A DNA stretch of 64,000 bases from contig CALANS010000130.1 in NCBI GenBank assembly GCA_937926105.1, forward strand, positions 89,922-153,921, read 5' to 3'. Shown in pieces: positions 52,447-61,814 of this stretch. Position numbers and translations under genes: made by a program. Every line of letters starts with the position of its first letter. The stretch's first letter is position 1. The stretch comes from an uncultured Actinomycetes bacterium. GTDB lineage: Bacteria; Actinomycetota; Actinomycetes; Mycobacteriales; Nakamurellaceae. Below the pieces are notes generated by a model. That model was not told the DNA's origin. It worked only from the letters and a program-made list of their open reading frames with translations, and searched no databases.

Positions 52447-52450
52447 CCGG

Positions 52451-52533
52451 TTATTTTTCCACGGAAAAGTTGTTGAAATAACTGCGAAATCACCACCCCT
52501 CACCGCGCGCGAATCGGCTGCGCCGCTTAGGAT
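52451..52533. promoter_or_regulatory. AT-rich operator and promoter between the regulator and narG
   Basis: TTTTCC (52455-52460) and GGAAAA (52463-52468) form a perfect palindrome, flanked by TTATTT (52451-52456) and AAATAA (52476-52481). A second imperfect palindrome, AGTTGTTGAAATAACT, spans 52469-52484. This AT-rich island stands out in GC-rich DNA. A perfect TAGGAT -10 at 52528-52533 would start the narG transcript near 52540, about 100 bases before its ATG. The palindromes would then sit 55-90 bases upstream, an activator position, and close to the regulator's own start. Confidence 0.6.
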
Positions 52534-52642
52534 CGGCGGACAGGGCGCGCCCGCCCGGCGCGGCGACGCGAGACCATAGCGCGACAGGCGGGCCGGCCCT
52601 GAACCACTCGCCGGCGGACCGTGTGAGAGCAGAGGTGGCCGA

Positions 52643-55600
52643 ATGACCAGCACCAGCCCGGCACCCGCAGATCGCCTCGGCGCCGGGACCCGTGAAGGGT
52701 CCGGGCGGCTCGCACCATTGCTGCCTGGCGGCGAACCGGTCGAGGCGCTGCTGCGCAAGGCGCAGTTCTTCACCCCGGGAACCCCGTCGCCGGACCATCG
52801 AGAACTGCACCGTCGTGGTGGGCGCGGCGCCGAGGAGTTCTACCGGGAGCGCTGGCGGCACGACAAGGAGGTGCGCTCGACCCACGGCGTCAACTGCACC
52901 GGATCCTGTTCCTGGAAGGTGTACGTCAAGGACGGGATCATTACCTGGGAGACCCAGCAGACCGATTACCCGTCGGTGGGCCCGGACAGCCCGGAGTACG
53001 AGCCACGCGGTTGCCCGCGGGGCGCGTCGTTCTCCTGGTACACCTATTCGCCGTCGCGGGTGCGCTACCCGTACATCCGCAGCCCCTTGCTGGCGCTGTG
53101 GCGCGAGGCGAAGGCACGGCTGGGTGATCCGGTGCTGGCCTGGGCCGACATCACCGGTGATCCGGGGCGCGCCGCGCAGTACAAGAACTTTCGTGGCAAG
53201 GGCGGGTTCGTGCGCGCCACCTGGGACGAGGTGGCCGAACTGATCGCCGCCGCCCATGTGCAGACCATCAAGGCCTACGGCCCGGACCGGATCGCGGGCT
53301 TCTCCCCCATCCCCGCCATGTCGCAGGTGTCGTACTCGGCCGGCACGCGGTTCCTGTCGCTGATCGGCGGAGTGATCCTGTCCTTCTACGACTGGTACGC
53401 CGACATGCCGATCGCCTCCCCGCAGGTGTTCGGCGACCAGACCGACGTGCCGGAATCCGGCGACTGGTGGAATGCCGCGTACCTGATGATCTGGGGCACC
53501 AACCTGCCCATCACCCGCACGCCGGATGCGCATTTCATGACCGAGGCCCGGTACAAGGGTCAGAAGGTGGTGGTGGTCAGCCCGGACTTCTCCGACCACA
53601 CCAAGTTCGCCGACGACTGGCTGCCCTGCGCGCCGGGCACCGACGCTGCGCTGGCCATGGCGATGGGGCACGTGATCCTGACCGAATTCTTCCGCGACCG
53701 GCAGGTCGACTATTTCACCGACTACGTCAAGCGCTACACCGACCTGCCGTTCCTGGTGACCCTGCGCGAGGGCAGTGACGGCGCCCACCTGCCGGACAAG
53801 TTCCTGACCGCCGCTGACCTCGGGCACGAGCAGCAGGCCGCGGAGCACCAGACGGTCTTGCTGGACTCGGCCAGCGGGGATCCGGTCTTTCCGAACGGCA
53901 CACTGGCATCACGGTTCTCGGCATCCGGCCAGGGCAGGTGGAACCTGGACCTGGGTGGCGTGGACCCGGTGCTGTCGGTGTACGGCAGGCACACCGAGTC
54001 CGTCGCCGTGGACCTGCCGCGCTTCGACGTCGGCGAGACCGAGGGTGGCGGGGTGATCCGCCGTGGTGTGCCGGCGATCCGGATCGGCGATCGCCTCGTC
54101 ACCACCGCCTTCGACCTGCTGTTGGCCCAGTACGCGGTGCCCCGGGACGGTCTGCCGGGCGAGTGGCCGACCGGATACGACGACACCACCCAGCCCTACA
54201 CGCCGGCCTGGCAGCAGGACATCACCTCGGTGCCAGCGGAGGCGGTCGCGCGAGTGGCGCGGGAGTTCGCCCGCAACGCGGAGCTGACCCACGGGCGATC
54301 GATGATCGCCATGGGGGCGGGCACCAACCACTGGTTCCACTCCGACCAGATCTACCGCACCTTTTTCACCCTGACCATGCTGTGCGGTTGCCAGGGCGTC
54401 AACGGCGGCGGCTGGGCGCACTATGTCGGGCAGGAGAAGGTCCGCCCGCTCACCGGTTTCCAGCAGGTGGCGTTCGCACTGGACTGGCAGCGGCCCACCC
54501 GGCACATGACGGGCACGTCCTACTTTTACCTGCACACCGACCAGTGGCGGTACGAGAGCTTCGCCGCCGACGAGCTGGCCAGCCCGTTGGGTCGAGGGAT
54601 CTTCCGCGGCAAGACGTTCGCCGACACGCTCGCGCAGGCGTCCCGGATGGGCTGGACCCCCTCGCATCCGGCCTTCGATCGGAACCCGCTGCAGCTGGCC
54701 GACGATGCGGTCGCAGCGGGCAAGCCGATCGCCGACCACGTGGTGGACGAGTTGCGAGCCGGCCGGTTGCGCTTCGCGGGCGAGGATCCGGACGCGCCGG
54801 AGAACATCCCGCGGATCATGACCGTGTGGCGGGCAAACCTGCTGGGATCGTCCGGCAAGGGCATGGAGTACTTCATGCGGCATCTACTCGGCGTGGATGA
54901 CGCCGTCCGGGCCGAGGAGTCACCGGAATCGCTGCGCCCCAGCGAGGTCCGCTGGCGTGAGGAGGCGCCTCGGGCGAAGCTGGACCTGATCACCACCATC
55001 GACTTCCGCATGACCAGCACCTGCACCTATTCCGACATCGTGCTGCCCGCGGCCACCTGGTACGAAAAGCACGACATCTCCACCACCGACATGCACCCGT
55101 TCGTGCACTCGTTCAACCCGGCCATCGCACCGCCGTGGGAGACGCGCACCGACTTCGAGACCTTCCAGACGATCGCCCGGGAGTTCTCCCGACTCGCCGC
55201 GGTCCATCTCGGCACCCGGACCGACGTGATCGCCGCACCGATCCTGCACGACTCCCCGGGCGAACTGGCCCAGCCGGGCGGGCGGGTGCTGGACTGGTCG
55301 CGCGGCGAGTGCGACCCGGTGCCGGGCGTGACGATGCCCTCGATGATCCCCATCGAGCGCGACTACGGTGCCGTGGCGGAGAAGATGGTGGCGCTGGGTC
55401 CGCTGGTGGACTCGCTGGGCACCGGGGTCAAGGGCATCAGCTGGAAGCCCGCCGGCGCCGTGGATCTGCTGGGGCGGGCCAACGGCCGGATCCGTGGCGG
55501 GGTCGGTGACGGTCGCCCGTCCCTGGCCCGCGACACCGACATGGCCGAGGCGATCCTCGCGCTGTCCGGTACCACCAACGGCGAGGTCGCCGTGCAGGGC

Positions 55601-56392
55601 TGGAAGGCACTCGAGCAGCGCACCGGGATGCGCCTGGCGGACCTGGCCGAAGAACGGTCCGGGGAGCGGATCAGCTTCCACGACACCCAGATCCAGCCGC
55701 GTGCCGTGATCACCTCCCCGGAATGGTCCGGCAGCGAGACCGGCGGCCGGCGGTACTCGCCGTTCGTGGTCAACGTCGAACGGCTCAAGCCCTGGCACAC
55801 CCTGACCGGGCGGATGCACTTCTTCCTGGACCACGACTGGATCTGCGAGTACGGGGAGCAGCTGCCCACGTACCGGCCGCCATTGAACTACCTGCGGCAC
55901 TTCGGGAATCAGCAGATGGGCGACGGTCGGCCGGAGATCACGGTGCGGTATCTGACACCGCACTCCAAGTGGTCCATCCACTCCGAGTACCAGGACAACC
56001 TGCACATGCTGCGGCTGTTCCGCGGCGGCCCGGTGATCTGGATGAGCCCGATCGACGCGCAGACCATCGGTGTGGCCGACAACGACTGGATCGAGGCCTA
56101 CAACCGCAATGGCGTGGTGGTGTGCCGTGCCGTGGTGACCCACCGCATGCCCAAGGGCACCGTGTACATGTACCACGCCAAGGACCGGCACCTGATGACG
56201 CCGAAGTCGGAGATATCGGGCTGGCACGGCGGTGGCGACAACTCGCTGACCCGGCTGGTGATCAAACCGACGCACATGATCGGTGGATACGCGCAGTTCT
56301 CCTACGGCTTCAACTATTACGGCCCCACCGGCAATCAGCGTGACGAGATCACGGTGATCCGCCGGCGCTCCCAGGAGGTGCAATACCGGTGA
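52643..56392 (+). CDS. narG: Respiratory nitrate reductase alpha subunit
   Basis: 1249 residues, the normal NarG length. The N-terminal FS0 cluster ligands are in HGVNCTGSCSWKVYVKDG and GCPRGASFSWY (His plus three Cys). The molybdenum-ligand Asp is in LSFYDWYADMPIASPQVFGD. The guanylate-cofactor-binding folds continue to WHGGGDNSLTRLVIKP near the end. It reduces nitrate to nitrite with bis-MGD at the cytoplasmic face of the membrane. It is first of narGHJI, 52 bases before narH. Confidence 0.96.
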   Translation: MTSTSPAPADRLGAGTREGSGRLAPLLPGGEPVEALLRKAQFFTPGTPSPDHRELHRRGGRGAEEFYRERWRHDKEVRSTHGVNCTGSCSWKVYVKDGIITWETQQTDYPSVGPDSPEYEPRGCPRGASFSWYTYSPSRVRYPYIRSPLLALWREAKARLGDPVLAWADITGDPGRAAQYKNFRGKGGFVRATWDEVAELIAAAHVQTIKAYGPDRIAGFSPIPAMSQVSYSAGTRFLSLIGGVILSFYDWYADMPIASPQVFGDQTDVPESGDWWNAAYLMIWGTNLPITRTPDAHFMTEARYKGQKVVVVSPDFSDHTKFADDWLPCAPGTDAALAMAMGHVILTEFFRDRQVDYFTDYVKRYTDLPFLVTLREGSDGAHLPDKFLTAADLGHEQQAAEHQTVLLDSASGDPVFPNGTLASRFSASGQGRWNLDLGGVDPVLSVYGRHTESVAVDLPRFDVGETEGGGVIRRGVPAIRIGDRLVTTAFDLLLAQYAVPRDGLPGEWPTGYDDTTQPYTPAWQQDITSVPAEAVARVAREFARNAELTHGRSMIAMGAGTNHWFHSDQIYRTFFTLTMLCGCQGVNGGGWAHYVGQEKVRPLTGFQQVAFALDWQRPTRHMTGTSYFYLHTDQWRYESFAADELASPLGRGIFRGKTFADTLAQASRMGWTPSHPAFDRNPLQLADDAVAAGKPIADHVVDELRAGRLRFAGEDPDAPENIPRIMTVWRANLLGSSGKGMEYFMRHLLGVDDAVRAEESPESLRPSEVRWREEAPRAKLDLITTIDFRMTSTCTYSDIVLPAATWYEKHDISTTDMHPFVHSFNPAIAPPWETRTDFETFQTIAREFSRLAAVHLGTRTDVIAAPILHDSPGELAQPGGRVLDWSRGECDPVPGVTMPSMIPIERDYGAVAEKMVALGPLVDSLGTGVKGISWKPAGAVDLLGRANGRIRGGVGDGRPSLARDTDMAEAILALSGTTNGEVAVQGWKALEQRTGMRLADLAEERSGERISFHDTQIQPRAVITSPEWSGSETGGRRYSPFVVNVERLKPWHTLTGRMHFFLDHDWICEYGEQLPTYRPPLNYLRHFGNQQMGDGRPEITVRYLTPHSKWSIHSEYQDNLHMLRLFRGGPVIWMSPIDAQTIGVADNDWIEAYNRNGVVVCRAVVTHRMPKGTVYMYHAKDRHLMTPKSEISGWHGGGDNSLTRLVIKPTHMIGGYAQFSYGFNYYGPTGNQRDEITVIRRRSQEVQYR

Positions 56393-56444
56393 CGGCGTTG
56401 AAACCAGCATCCAGCGCACCACAAACGGTCGGGGCGGTGACGGC

Positions 56445-58127
56445 ATGCGCGTAATGGCGAACGTCGCCATGGTGATGAACCTGGACAAGTGCATCGGCTG
56501 CCACACCTGCACCGTGACGTGCAAGCAGGTGTGGACCAACCGGCCGGGCACCGAATACGTGTACTTCAACAACGTCGAGACCAAGCCGGGCGTCGGCTAT
56601 CCCAAGCGGTACGAGGACCAGGACCAGTGGCACGGCGGCTGGACCCTGGATTCCAAGGGCCGGCTGCAACTGCGCGCCGGTGGGCGGCTGCGCAAGCTGC
56701 TGAACATCTTCTACAACCCCGACCTGCCCACCATCGACGACTACGGCGACCCGTGGACCTACGACTACCAGACGGTGCTGGACGCACCGCTGGGCACGCC
56801 GAACCCCAGCGCGCACTCGATCTCCGCGCTCACCGGCAAGGACATGACCGTCCGCTGGGGCTCCAACTTCGAGGACGACCTCGCAGGCGCGCCCGAGCGA
56901 GCGATGCTGGATCCGAACCTCAAGGGCCTGCAGGAGCAGGTCAAGATGGAGTTCGAGCAGGTGTTCATGTTCTACCTGCCGCGGATCTGCGAGCACTGCC
57001 TGAACCCGTCCTGCGTGGCGTCCTGCCCGTCCGGTGCGATGTACAAGCGTGCCGAGGACGGCATCGTGCTGGTCGACCAGGACCGCTGCCGGGGCTGGCG
57101 ATTCTGCGTGTCCGGCTGCCCCTACAAGAAGGTGTACTTCAACCACCGCACTGGCAAGGCGGAAAAGTGCACCTTCTGCTTCCCACGGATCGAGGCAGGG
57201 CAGCCGACGATCTGCTCGGAAACCTGCGTGGGCCGGCTGCGCTACCTCGGCCTGTTCCTCTACGACGCCGACCGGGTGCTGGACGCGGCCGCCACCCCCG
57301 ATGTGCAGGACCTCTACCAGGCCCAGCTCGACGTCTTTCTGGACCCGCACGATCCGGAGGTGCAGGCCGCCGCCGAACGGGACGGCATCCCGCACGACTG
57401 GATCGAGGCGGCCAAACGGTCCCCGGTGTACGAGTTGGCGGTGCGGCACAAGGTCGCGTTGCCACTGCACCCGGAATACCGCACGCTGCCGATGGTCTGG
57501 TACATCCCGCCGCTGTCGCCGGTGGCCGACATCGTGCACGCGCAGGGCTACGACCATTCCGATCCGGACAAGGTGTTCGCGACCATCGACGCCCTGCGCA
57601 TCCCGATCGATTACCTGGCAAACCTGTTCACCGCAGGGGACTCCGACCAGATCCGCCGCGTGCTGCGCAAACTCACCGCGATCCGCGCGATCCAGCGTGC
57701 CAAGCAACTGGGGCTGCCACCGGACGAGGACCTGCCCGCGTCGGTGGGCGCCACCGCCGACGACCTGGAGGACCTGTACCGGCTGCTGGCGATCGGCAAG
57801 TACTCCGACCGGTACGTCATCCCTCCGGCGCACGCCGAGGAGGCCGGGCGACTGATGGGCCAGCATGAGCAGCTGTTCTGCAGCCTGGACACCGATGGCG
57901 GACCGGGCATGGGCGGCATGGGGCCGCCCGGACCGCACGGCATCGGTTCGTTCCAGGCCACCGGGGCGCCGGGCGCGACCACCACCTTCACCGCCTCGGA
58001 CGGCCAGGCCAGATTCGAGATGGCCGGCGCCGCGGACGCCTCCCTGCAGCCCCTGCCCGGCGCCAAGCAGTCGGCGATCCCGTTCTGGCGCAGGAACAAA
58101 TCTGCCCCCGAGGCCGGCCCGGCATGA
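56445..58127 (+). CDS. narH: Respiratory nitrate reductase beta subunit
   Basis: 560 residues from ATG 56445 (MRVMANVAMVMNLDKCIGCH). Four Cys groups hold the clusters: CIGCHTCTVTCKQ, CEHCLNPSCVASCPSG, CRGWRFCVSGCPYKK (Trp in place of one Cys, the [3Fe-4S] site) and CTFCFPRIEAGQPTICSETC. It carries electrons from NarI haems to NarG. The C-terminal 80 residues include a Gly/Met/Pro stretch (GGPGMGGMGPPGPHG) that is longer than in E. coli. The stop overlaps narJ (ATGA). Confidence 0.96.
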   Translation: MRVMANVAMVMNLDKCIGCHTCTVTCKQVWTNRPGTEYVYFNNVETKPGVGYPKRYEDQDQWHGGWTLDSKGRLQLRAGGRLRKLLNIFYNPDLPTIDDYGDPWTYDYQTVLDAPLGTPNPSAHSISALTGKDMTVRWGSNFEDDLAGAPERAMLDPNLKGLQEQVKMEFEQVFMFYLPRICEHCLNPSCVASCPSGAMYKRAEDGIVLVDQDRCRGWRFCVSGCPYKKVYFNHRTGKAEKCTFCFPRIEAGQPTICSETCVGRLRYLGLFLYDADRVLDAAATPDVQDLYQAQLDVFLDPHDPEVQAAAERDGIPHDWIEAAKRSPVYELAVRHKVALPLHPEYRTLPMVWYIPPLSPVADIVHAQGYDHSDPDKVFATIDALRIPIDYLANLFTAGDSDQIRRVLRKLTAIRAIQRAKQLGLPPDEDLPASVGATADDLEDLYRLLAIGKYSDRYVIPPAHAEEAGRLMGQHEQLFCSLDTDGGPGMGGMGPPGPHGIGSFQATGAPGATTTFTASDGQARFEMAGAADASLQPLPGAKQSAIPFWRRNKSAPEAGPA

Positions 58128-58819
58128 GCGCCACCGTCACCGCTGCGCGTGCGGCCCCATCGGATCCGTCACCGCTCCCCGATCCCACACTCAAACTCGC
58201 CTCGCTGCTGCTGCAGTATCCGACGGCGGCGCTGTTTTCTGGGTTGGACGTGCTGTCGGCAGCGGCCACCGACGCCTCGCCCCGCAAGGCGCGCGAGCAC
58301 CTGGTGACCTTCGTGGCGTGGCTGGCCGACACCTCGCCGGAGGACGTCGCGCGGCACTACGTGCAGACCTTCGACCTACGTCGCCGCTGCGCGCTGTACC
58401 TGACGTACTACCGGTACGGCGACACCCGCAACCGTGGCATGGCGCTGGTCGAATTCAAGAACGCCTACCGCACGGCCGGTTTCGCTCCGCGTGAAGACGA
58501 GCTGCCCGACTACCTGCCGATGGTGCTGGAATTCGCGGCGCTGTGTGAGCGGGGTCGCCGGCTGCTGCACGGCCACCGCACGGACCTGGAGTTGTTGCGT
58601 CAGGCGCTGACCGCTGTCGAGTCGCCCTACGCGGAGGTGGTTGCCGCGGTGAGCACCGGTCTGCCCGCGCTGGGTCGGCGGGAGCTGCGGCAGGTGACCT
58701 CCGCCTGGCAATCCGGGCCACCCACCGAACAGGTGGGCCTGGAACCCTTTGCCCCACCGGATTACCTGGCCGGCTACGGGCACCGCGAATCCCGACCCGC
58801 GCAGGAGCCGCAGTCATGA
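58124..58819 (+). CDS. narJ: Nitrate reductase molybdenum cofactor assembly chaperone
   Basis: 231 residues. The helical NarJ/TorD-like fold shows LASLLLQYPTAALFSGL, YVQTFDLRRRCALYLTYYRY and DELPDYLPMVLEFAAL. It is a dedicated chaperone that holds apo-NarGH for cofactor insertion and membrane attachment, and is not part of the final enzyme. Start and stop both overlap neighbours by four bases. Confidence 0.94.
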   Translation: MSATVTAARAAPSDPSPLPDPTLKLASLLLQYPTAALFSGLDVLSAAATDASPRKAREHLVTFVAWLADTSPEDVARHYVQTFDLRRRCALYLTYYRYGDTRNRGMALVEFKNAYRTAGFAPREDELPDYLPMVLEFAALCERGRRLLHGHRTDLELLRQALTAVESPYAEVVAAVSTGLPALGRRELRQVTSAWQSGPPTEQVGLEPFAPPDYLAGYGHRESRPAQEPQS

Positions 58820-59565
58820 CGAACGTCACCGCCTGGGAGATCCTGCTGTGGGTGGCGCTACCGTACGCCGCCCTCGCGATCTTCGTCGTCGGCCACATCT
58901 GGCGCTGGCGCTACGACCAGTTCGGCTGGACCAGCCGCTCCACCCAGCTACAGGAGCGCAAGCTGCTCCGGTGGGGTGGCCCGCTGTTCCACTACGCGAC
59001 CTTCGCCGCAATCGGTGGCCACGTGCTGGGCATCCTGATCCCGGCATCCTGGGTCAGCGGGATCGGCATCTCCGAGTACTTCTACCACGCCTTCGCCGCC
59101 ATCGCCGGAACCGTTGCCGCCGTCCTGGTCATCGCCGGGGTCGTGGTGCTGGCGCTGCGCCGGCTGTTCGTGGCGCGGGTCCGAGCCGCCACCACCGGGG
59201 TCGACTACCTGGCGCTGGTATTGCTGCTGATCATCATCCTGACCGGGATCATCCCCACCGCCATGAACCTGGTGGTGGAACCGTACGACTACCGACACAC
59301 GATCTCACCCTGGTTCCGTGGCCTGTTCAGCTTCAACCCGCAGGTGGCGCCGGTGGTCTCGGCACCGTTCGTCTACCAGCTGCACGCGGTCGCGGCGTGG
59401 GTGATCTGGGCGGTGTGGCCGTTCACCCGGCTGGTACACGCCTGGAGCTATCCGCTGTGGTATCTGTGGCGGCCGTTCGTGGTGTTCCGCAGCCGGCGTG
59501 CCCAGCATCCGGCGGAACCCGGCACGGGTGGCCGGAAGTGGCGCAAGATCGGCACACCGTACTAG
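58816..59565 (+). CDS. narI: Respiratory nitrate reductase gamma subunit (cytochrome b)
   Basis: 249 residues with five membrane helices. Haem-ligand histidines lie in VVGHIWRWRYDQFG, LFHYATFAAIGGHVLGIL and YQLHAVAAWVIWAVWPFTRL followed by VHAWSYP. It oxidises menaquinol on the outer side and passes electrons to NarH. The stop is three bases before the TDT-family gene, so they are co-transcribed. Confidence 0.95.
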   Translation: MTNVTAWEILLWVALPYAALAIFVVGHIWRWRYDQFGWTSRSTQLQERKLLRWGGPLFHYATFAAIGGHVLGILIPASWVSGIGISEYFYHAFAAIAGTVAAVLVIAGVVVLALRRLFVARVRAATTGVDYLALVLLLIIILTGIIPTAMNLVVEPYDYRHTISPWFRGLFSFNPQVAPVVSAPFVYQLHAVAAWVIWAVWPFTRLVHAWSYPLWYLWRPFVVFRSRRAQHPAEPGTGGRKWRKIGTPY

Positions 59566-59568
59566 CCG

Positions 59569-60618
59569 ATGACGATCTCGACGCTGCGCGGACGGATCGC
59601 GACCGGCGTCCGAACGCTCAACCCCGGTTACTTCGCCCTGGTGATGGCCACCGGCATCGTGTCGGTGGCGATGGACAACCACGGACTGCCCGGGCTGTCG
59701 CTGGCCCTGTTGGTGCTGGCCATGGTCTGCTACGTGGTGCTGGTGGTGCTGACCATCGGCCGGCTGATGGTGCACCGCGCCGAGATGCTGATGAACCTGC
59801 GCAACCCGCAGTTCGCGTTCGGCTACTTCACGTTCGTGGCCGGAACCGACGTGCTGGGCACCGCGCTGCTCGGCCGACAGTCCTACGGTGCGGCACTGGG
59901 TTTGCTGGCCGTGGGTGGGCTGGCGTGGCTCATACTCGGTTACGTCGTGCCGTGGACGGCCGTGCTCGGACGGTCCCGTCACCGATCGGTCCTGTCCGAC
60001 GCGAACGGCACGTGGTTCATCTGGGTGGTGGCCAGCCAGTCGGTCGCGGTGCTGGCGGCCGGTCTGGAACCGCAGCTGGACGGGCTGCGTCGCGAGCTGG
60101 CCATCCTGGCCGTGGTTTCCTGGTCGGTGGGCCTGTTCCTATACGGGGCCGCCGGTATTTTCGTCGCCGCGCGAATGATGATCTACCCGCTCGGGCCGCG
60201 CGAGCTGACCCCGCCGTACTTCGTCTCGATGGGCGCCACCGCGATCACGGTGGTTGCCGGCGCCCGCATCGTGCAGATGGCCGATGCCCCGATGGTGGCG
60301 GCCACCCGGGGGTTGGCGGCCGGTGTGTCGGTGGTGTTCTGGGCGTTCGGCACCTGGCTGATCCCCGTGCTGCTGGCGGCGGGGCTGTGGCGCCATCTGG
60401 TGCACCGTATCCCGCTGACCTACACGGCCCCGCTGTGGAGCGTGGTGTTCCCACTGGGCATGTACGGGGTGGGCGCGCACTACCTGGGCCAGGCCGACGA
60501 TCTACCACTGGTGGAGGCGATCGGCGTGGGCGAGAGCTGGCTTGCGCTGGCGGTCTGGGCGGTGACGTTCGCGGGGATGCTGCACCACCTGGCTCGGACC
60601 GTGCTGACCGATCGCTGA
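59569..60618 (+). CDS. TDT/SLAC1-family membrane channel or transporter
   Basis: 349 residues with about ten hydrophobic helices. NPGYFALVMATGIVSVAMDN near the start is the typical TehA/SLAC1 opening. NPQFAFGYFTFVAGTDVLGT and TPPYFVSMGATAITVVAGAR follow. The family includes dicarboxylate/tellurite transporters and the plant anion channel SLAC1, which passes nitrate and chloride. Placed three bases after narI, and with no NarK anywhere in the window, it could move nitrate or nitrite. That is inference from position; sulfite or C4-acid export are alternatives. Confidence 0.82.
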   Translation: MTISTLRGRIATGVRTLNPGYFALVMATGIVSVAMDNHGLPGLSLALLVLAMVCYVVLVVLTIGRLMVHRAEMLMNLRNPQFAFGYFTFVAGTDVLGTALLGRQSYGAALGLLAVGGLAWLILGYVVPWTAVLGRSRHRSVLSDANGTWFIWVVASQSVAVLAAGLEPQLDGLRRELAILAVVSWSVGLFLYGAAGIFVAARMMIYPLGPRELTPPYFVSMGATAITVVAGARIVQMADAPMVAATRGLAAGVSVVFWAFGTWLIPVLLAAGLWRHLVHRIPLTYTAPLWSVVFPLGMYGVGAHYLGQADDLPLVEAIGVGESWLALAVWAVTFAGMLHHLARTVLTDR

Positions 60619-60634
60619 CCCCGGCCTCTTTTTT

Positions 60635-60656
60635 CACGAAACACTTCGTGTATAAA
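60635..60656 (+). promoter_or_regulatory. CACGAA-ACAC-TTCGTG operator with TATAAA box
   Basis: A perfect 6-base inverted repeat (60635-60640 and 60645-60650) abuts TATAAA at 60651-60656, a good -10. A T-run of six precedes it. The site is 88 bases before the ferredoxin GTG and just after the TDT gene. The hairpin plus T-rich flank could also help end the nar transcript, but the repeat overlapping a -10 looks like a repressor site. The regulator was not identified. Confidence 0.5.
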
Positions 60657-60743
60657 CTGGTGGTGCGAGCGTCGACGACGACCCCCGTCTCACGGCGCCC
60701 GCACCCACACCGCGGTGGGATCGGCTGCGAAGGGAGCGACGAG

Positions 60744-61097
60744 GTGACCTACGTCATCGCCGAGCCGTGCATCGATGTCATGGACCGGGCATGCGTGGAG
60801 GAGTGCCCGGTCGACTGCATCTACGAGGGTGGCCGGTCGCTGTACATCCACCCCGATGAGTGCGTGGATTGCGGTGCCTGCGAACCGGTCTGCCCGGTGG
60901 AGGCGATCTTCTACGAGGACGACCTCCCGGAGAAGTGGCAGGTCTACACCGACGACAACGCGCGATTCTTCACCGATACGCTCCCCCGCCAGGATGCGCC
61001 GCTGGGCTCACCCGGCGGCGCCGCGAAGATCGGCGCGCTCGGGGTGGACACCGACCTGGTCGCCACCCACCCGGCGCTGGACGAGGCCACGGTCTAA
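60744..61097 (+). CDS. fdxA: 7Fe ferredoxin
   Basis: 117 residues, GTG start. The 7Fe pattern is complete: AEPCIDVMDRACVEECPVDC provides the [3Fe-4S] and shared ligands, and DECVDCGACEPVCPVEA the [4Fe-4S] ligands. The tail FFTDTLPRQDAPLGSPGGA is typical of actinobacterial FdxA/FdxC proteins. It is a soluble low-potential electron carrier. It has its own promoter but lies directly behind the nar genes and may serve the same anaerobic state. Confidence 0.93.
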   Translation: MTYVIAEPCIDVMDRACVEECPVDCIYEGGRSLYIHPDECVDCGACEPVCPVEAIFYEDDLPEKWQVYTDDNARFFTDTLPRQDAPLGSPGGAAKIGALGVDTDLVATHPALDEATV

Positions 61098-61111
61098 GGC
61101 TGCCCGCGGCA

Positions 61112-61801
61112 TCAGCGCGGCTCGGCTGTGCCCTCCAGCCGGGGCGCCAGCCACTCCACCAACGGTCGCACGCTGCGCCAGTCCTTGCGCACTCGGGCGA
61201 GCAAATCCGCGGTGTGGATCATGGCGTCGAAGCCGTAGTTCCGGGCCGCGGTCAGCGACTTGTGACGCAGCAGTTCGATGTGCGGGTGATCGGCACCGTA
61301 GCCACGCGGCGTGGTCTTGAGCCGCTCGCCGCCAATATCCCAGCCAGCGCGGCGCAGCCGAGCCACGATCGTCGCCAACGCGTCACCGTCCGGTCCGTCG
61401 ATGGCGGTGCGCACGGCGGCGGTGCCGGCGGAGCTGGCATGGTAGAAGCCGCCCGCCACCCGCACGCCCGGCGCGGAGATCTCCACGTACCAGCCGGTCG
61501 CGGGTGCCACAGCCACAAAGGCGCCCTGATGCGTCTTGTAGGGAGTCTTGTCGCCGGCGAAACGCACGTCCCGGTAGGGCCGAAACACCTTGGCCGGGCC
61601 GAATTCCGACTCCAGCGCATCGGTCAGCGCGACCATCGGCACGCGGACCGCGGCCGTGTAGAGGTCCTTGTGGGCGTCCCAGAACGTCTTGGAGTTGTCG
61701 GCCTCCAGGTCGTCGTAGAAGTCCAGAGCGGTGACGGGGAATCCGGTGAACGGATCGACCGAGTCCGGGGCGGGGCGGCGGGAACGTCGGGGCACTGGCA
61801 C
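61112..61801 (-). CDS. DUF2461 (TIGR02453) family protein
   Basis: 229 residues from the GTG at 61801, exactly seven bases after a perfect TAGGAT -10, so probably translated from a leaderless transcript; an upstream GTG at 61828 would lie before the promoter. Family motifs are ALDFYDDLEADNSKTFWDAH, PYRDVRFAGDKTPYKTHQGA, and WYVEISAPGVRVAGGFYHAS. No biochemical function is known for DUF2461. It converges on the ferredoxin gene with 14 bases between stops. Confidence 0.88.
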   Translation of the reverse strand: MPVPRRSRRPAPDSVDPFTGFPVTALDFYDDLEADNSKTFWDAHKDLYTAAVRVPMVALTDALESEFGPAKVFRPYRDVRFAGDKTPYKTHQGAFVAVAPATGWYVEISAPGVRVAGGFYHASSAGTAAVRTAIDGPDGDALATIVARLRRAGWDIGGERLKTTPRGYGADHPHIELLRHKSLTAARNYGFDAMIHTADLLARVRKDWRSVRPLVEWLAPRLEGTAEPR

Positions 61802-61808
61802 GGCTCCG

Positions 61809-61814
61809 ATCCTA
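61809..61814 (-). promoter_or_regulatory. TAGGAT -10 box of a leaderless DUF2461 transcript
   Basis: On the minus strand TAGGAT is followed by seven bases (CGGAGCC) and then the GTG start. This spacing is the hallmark of leaderless actinobacterial genes, and no ribosome site is present. It decides the start codon chosen for the DUF2461 gene. Confidence 0.7.
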
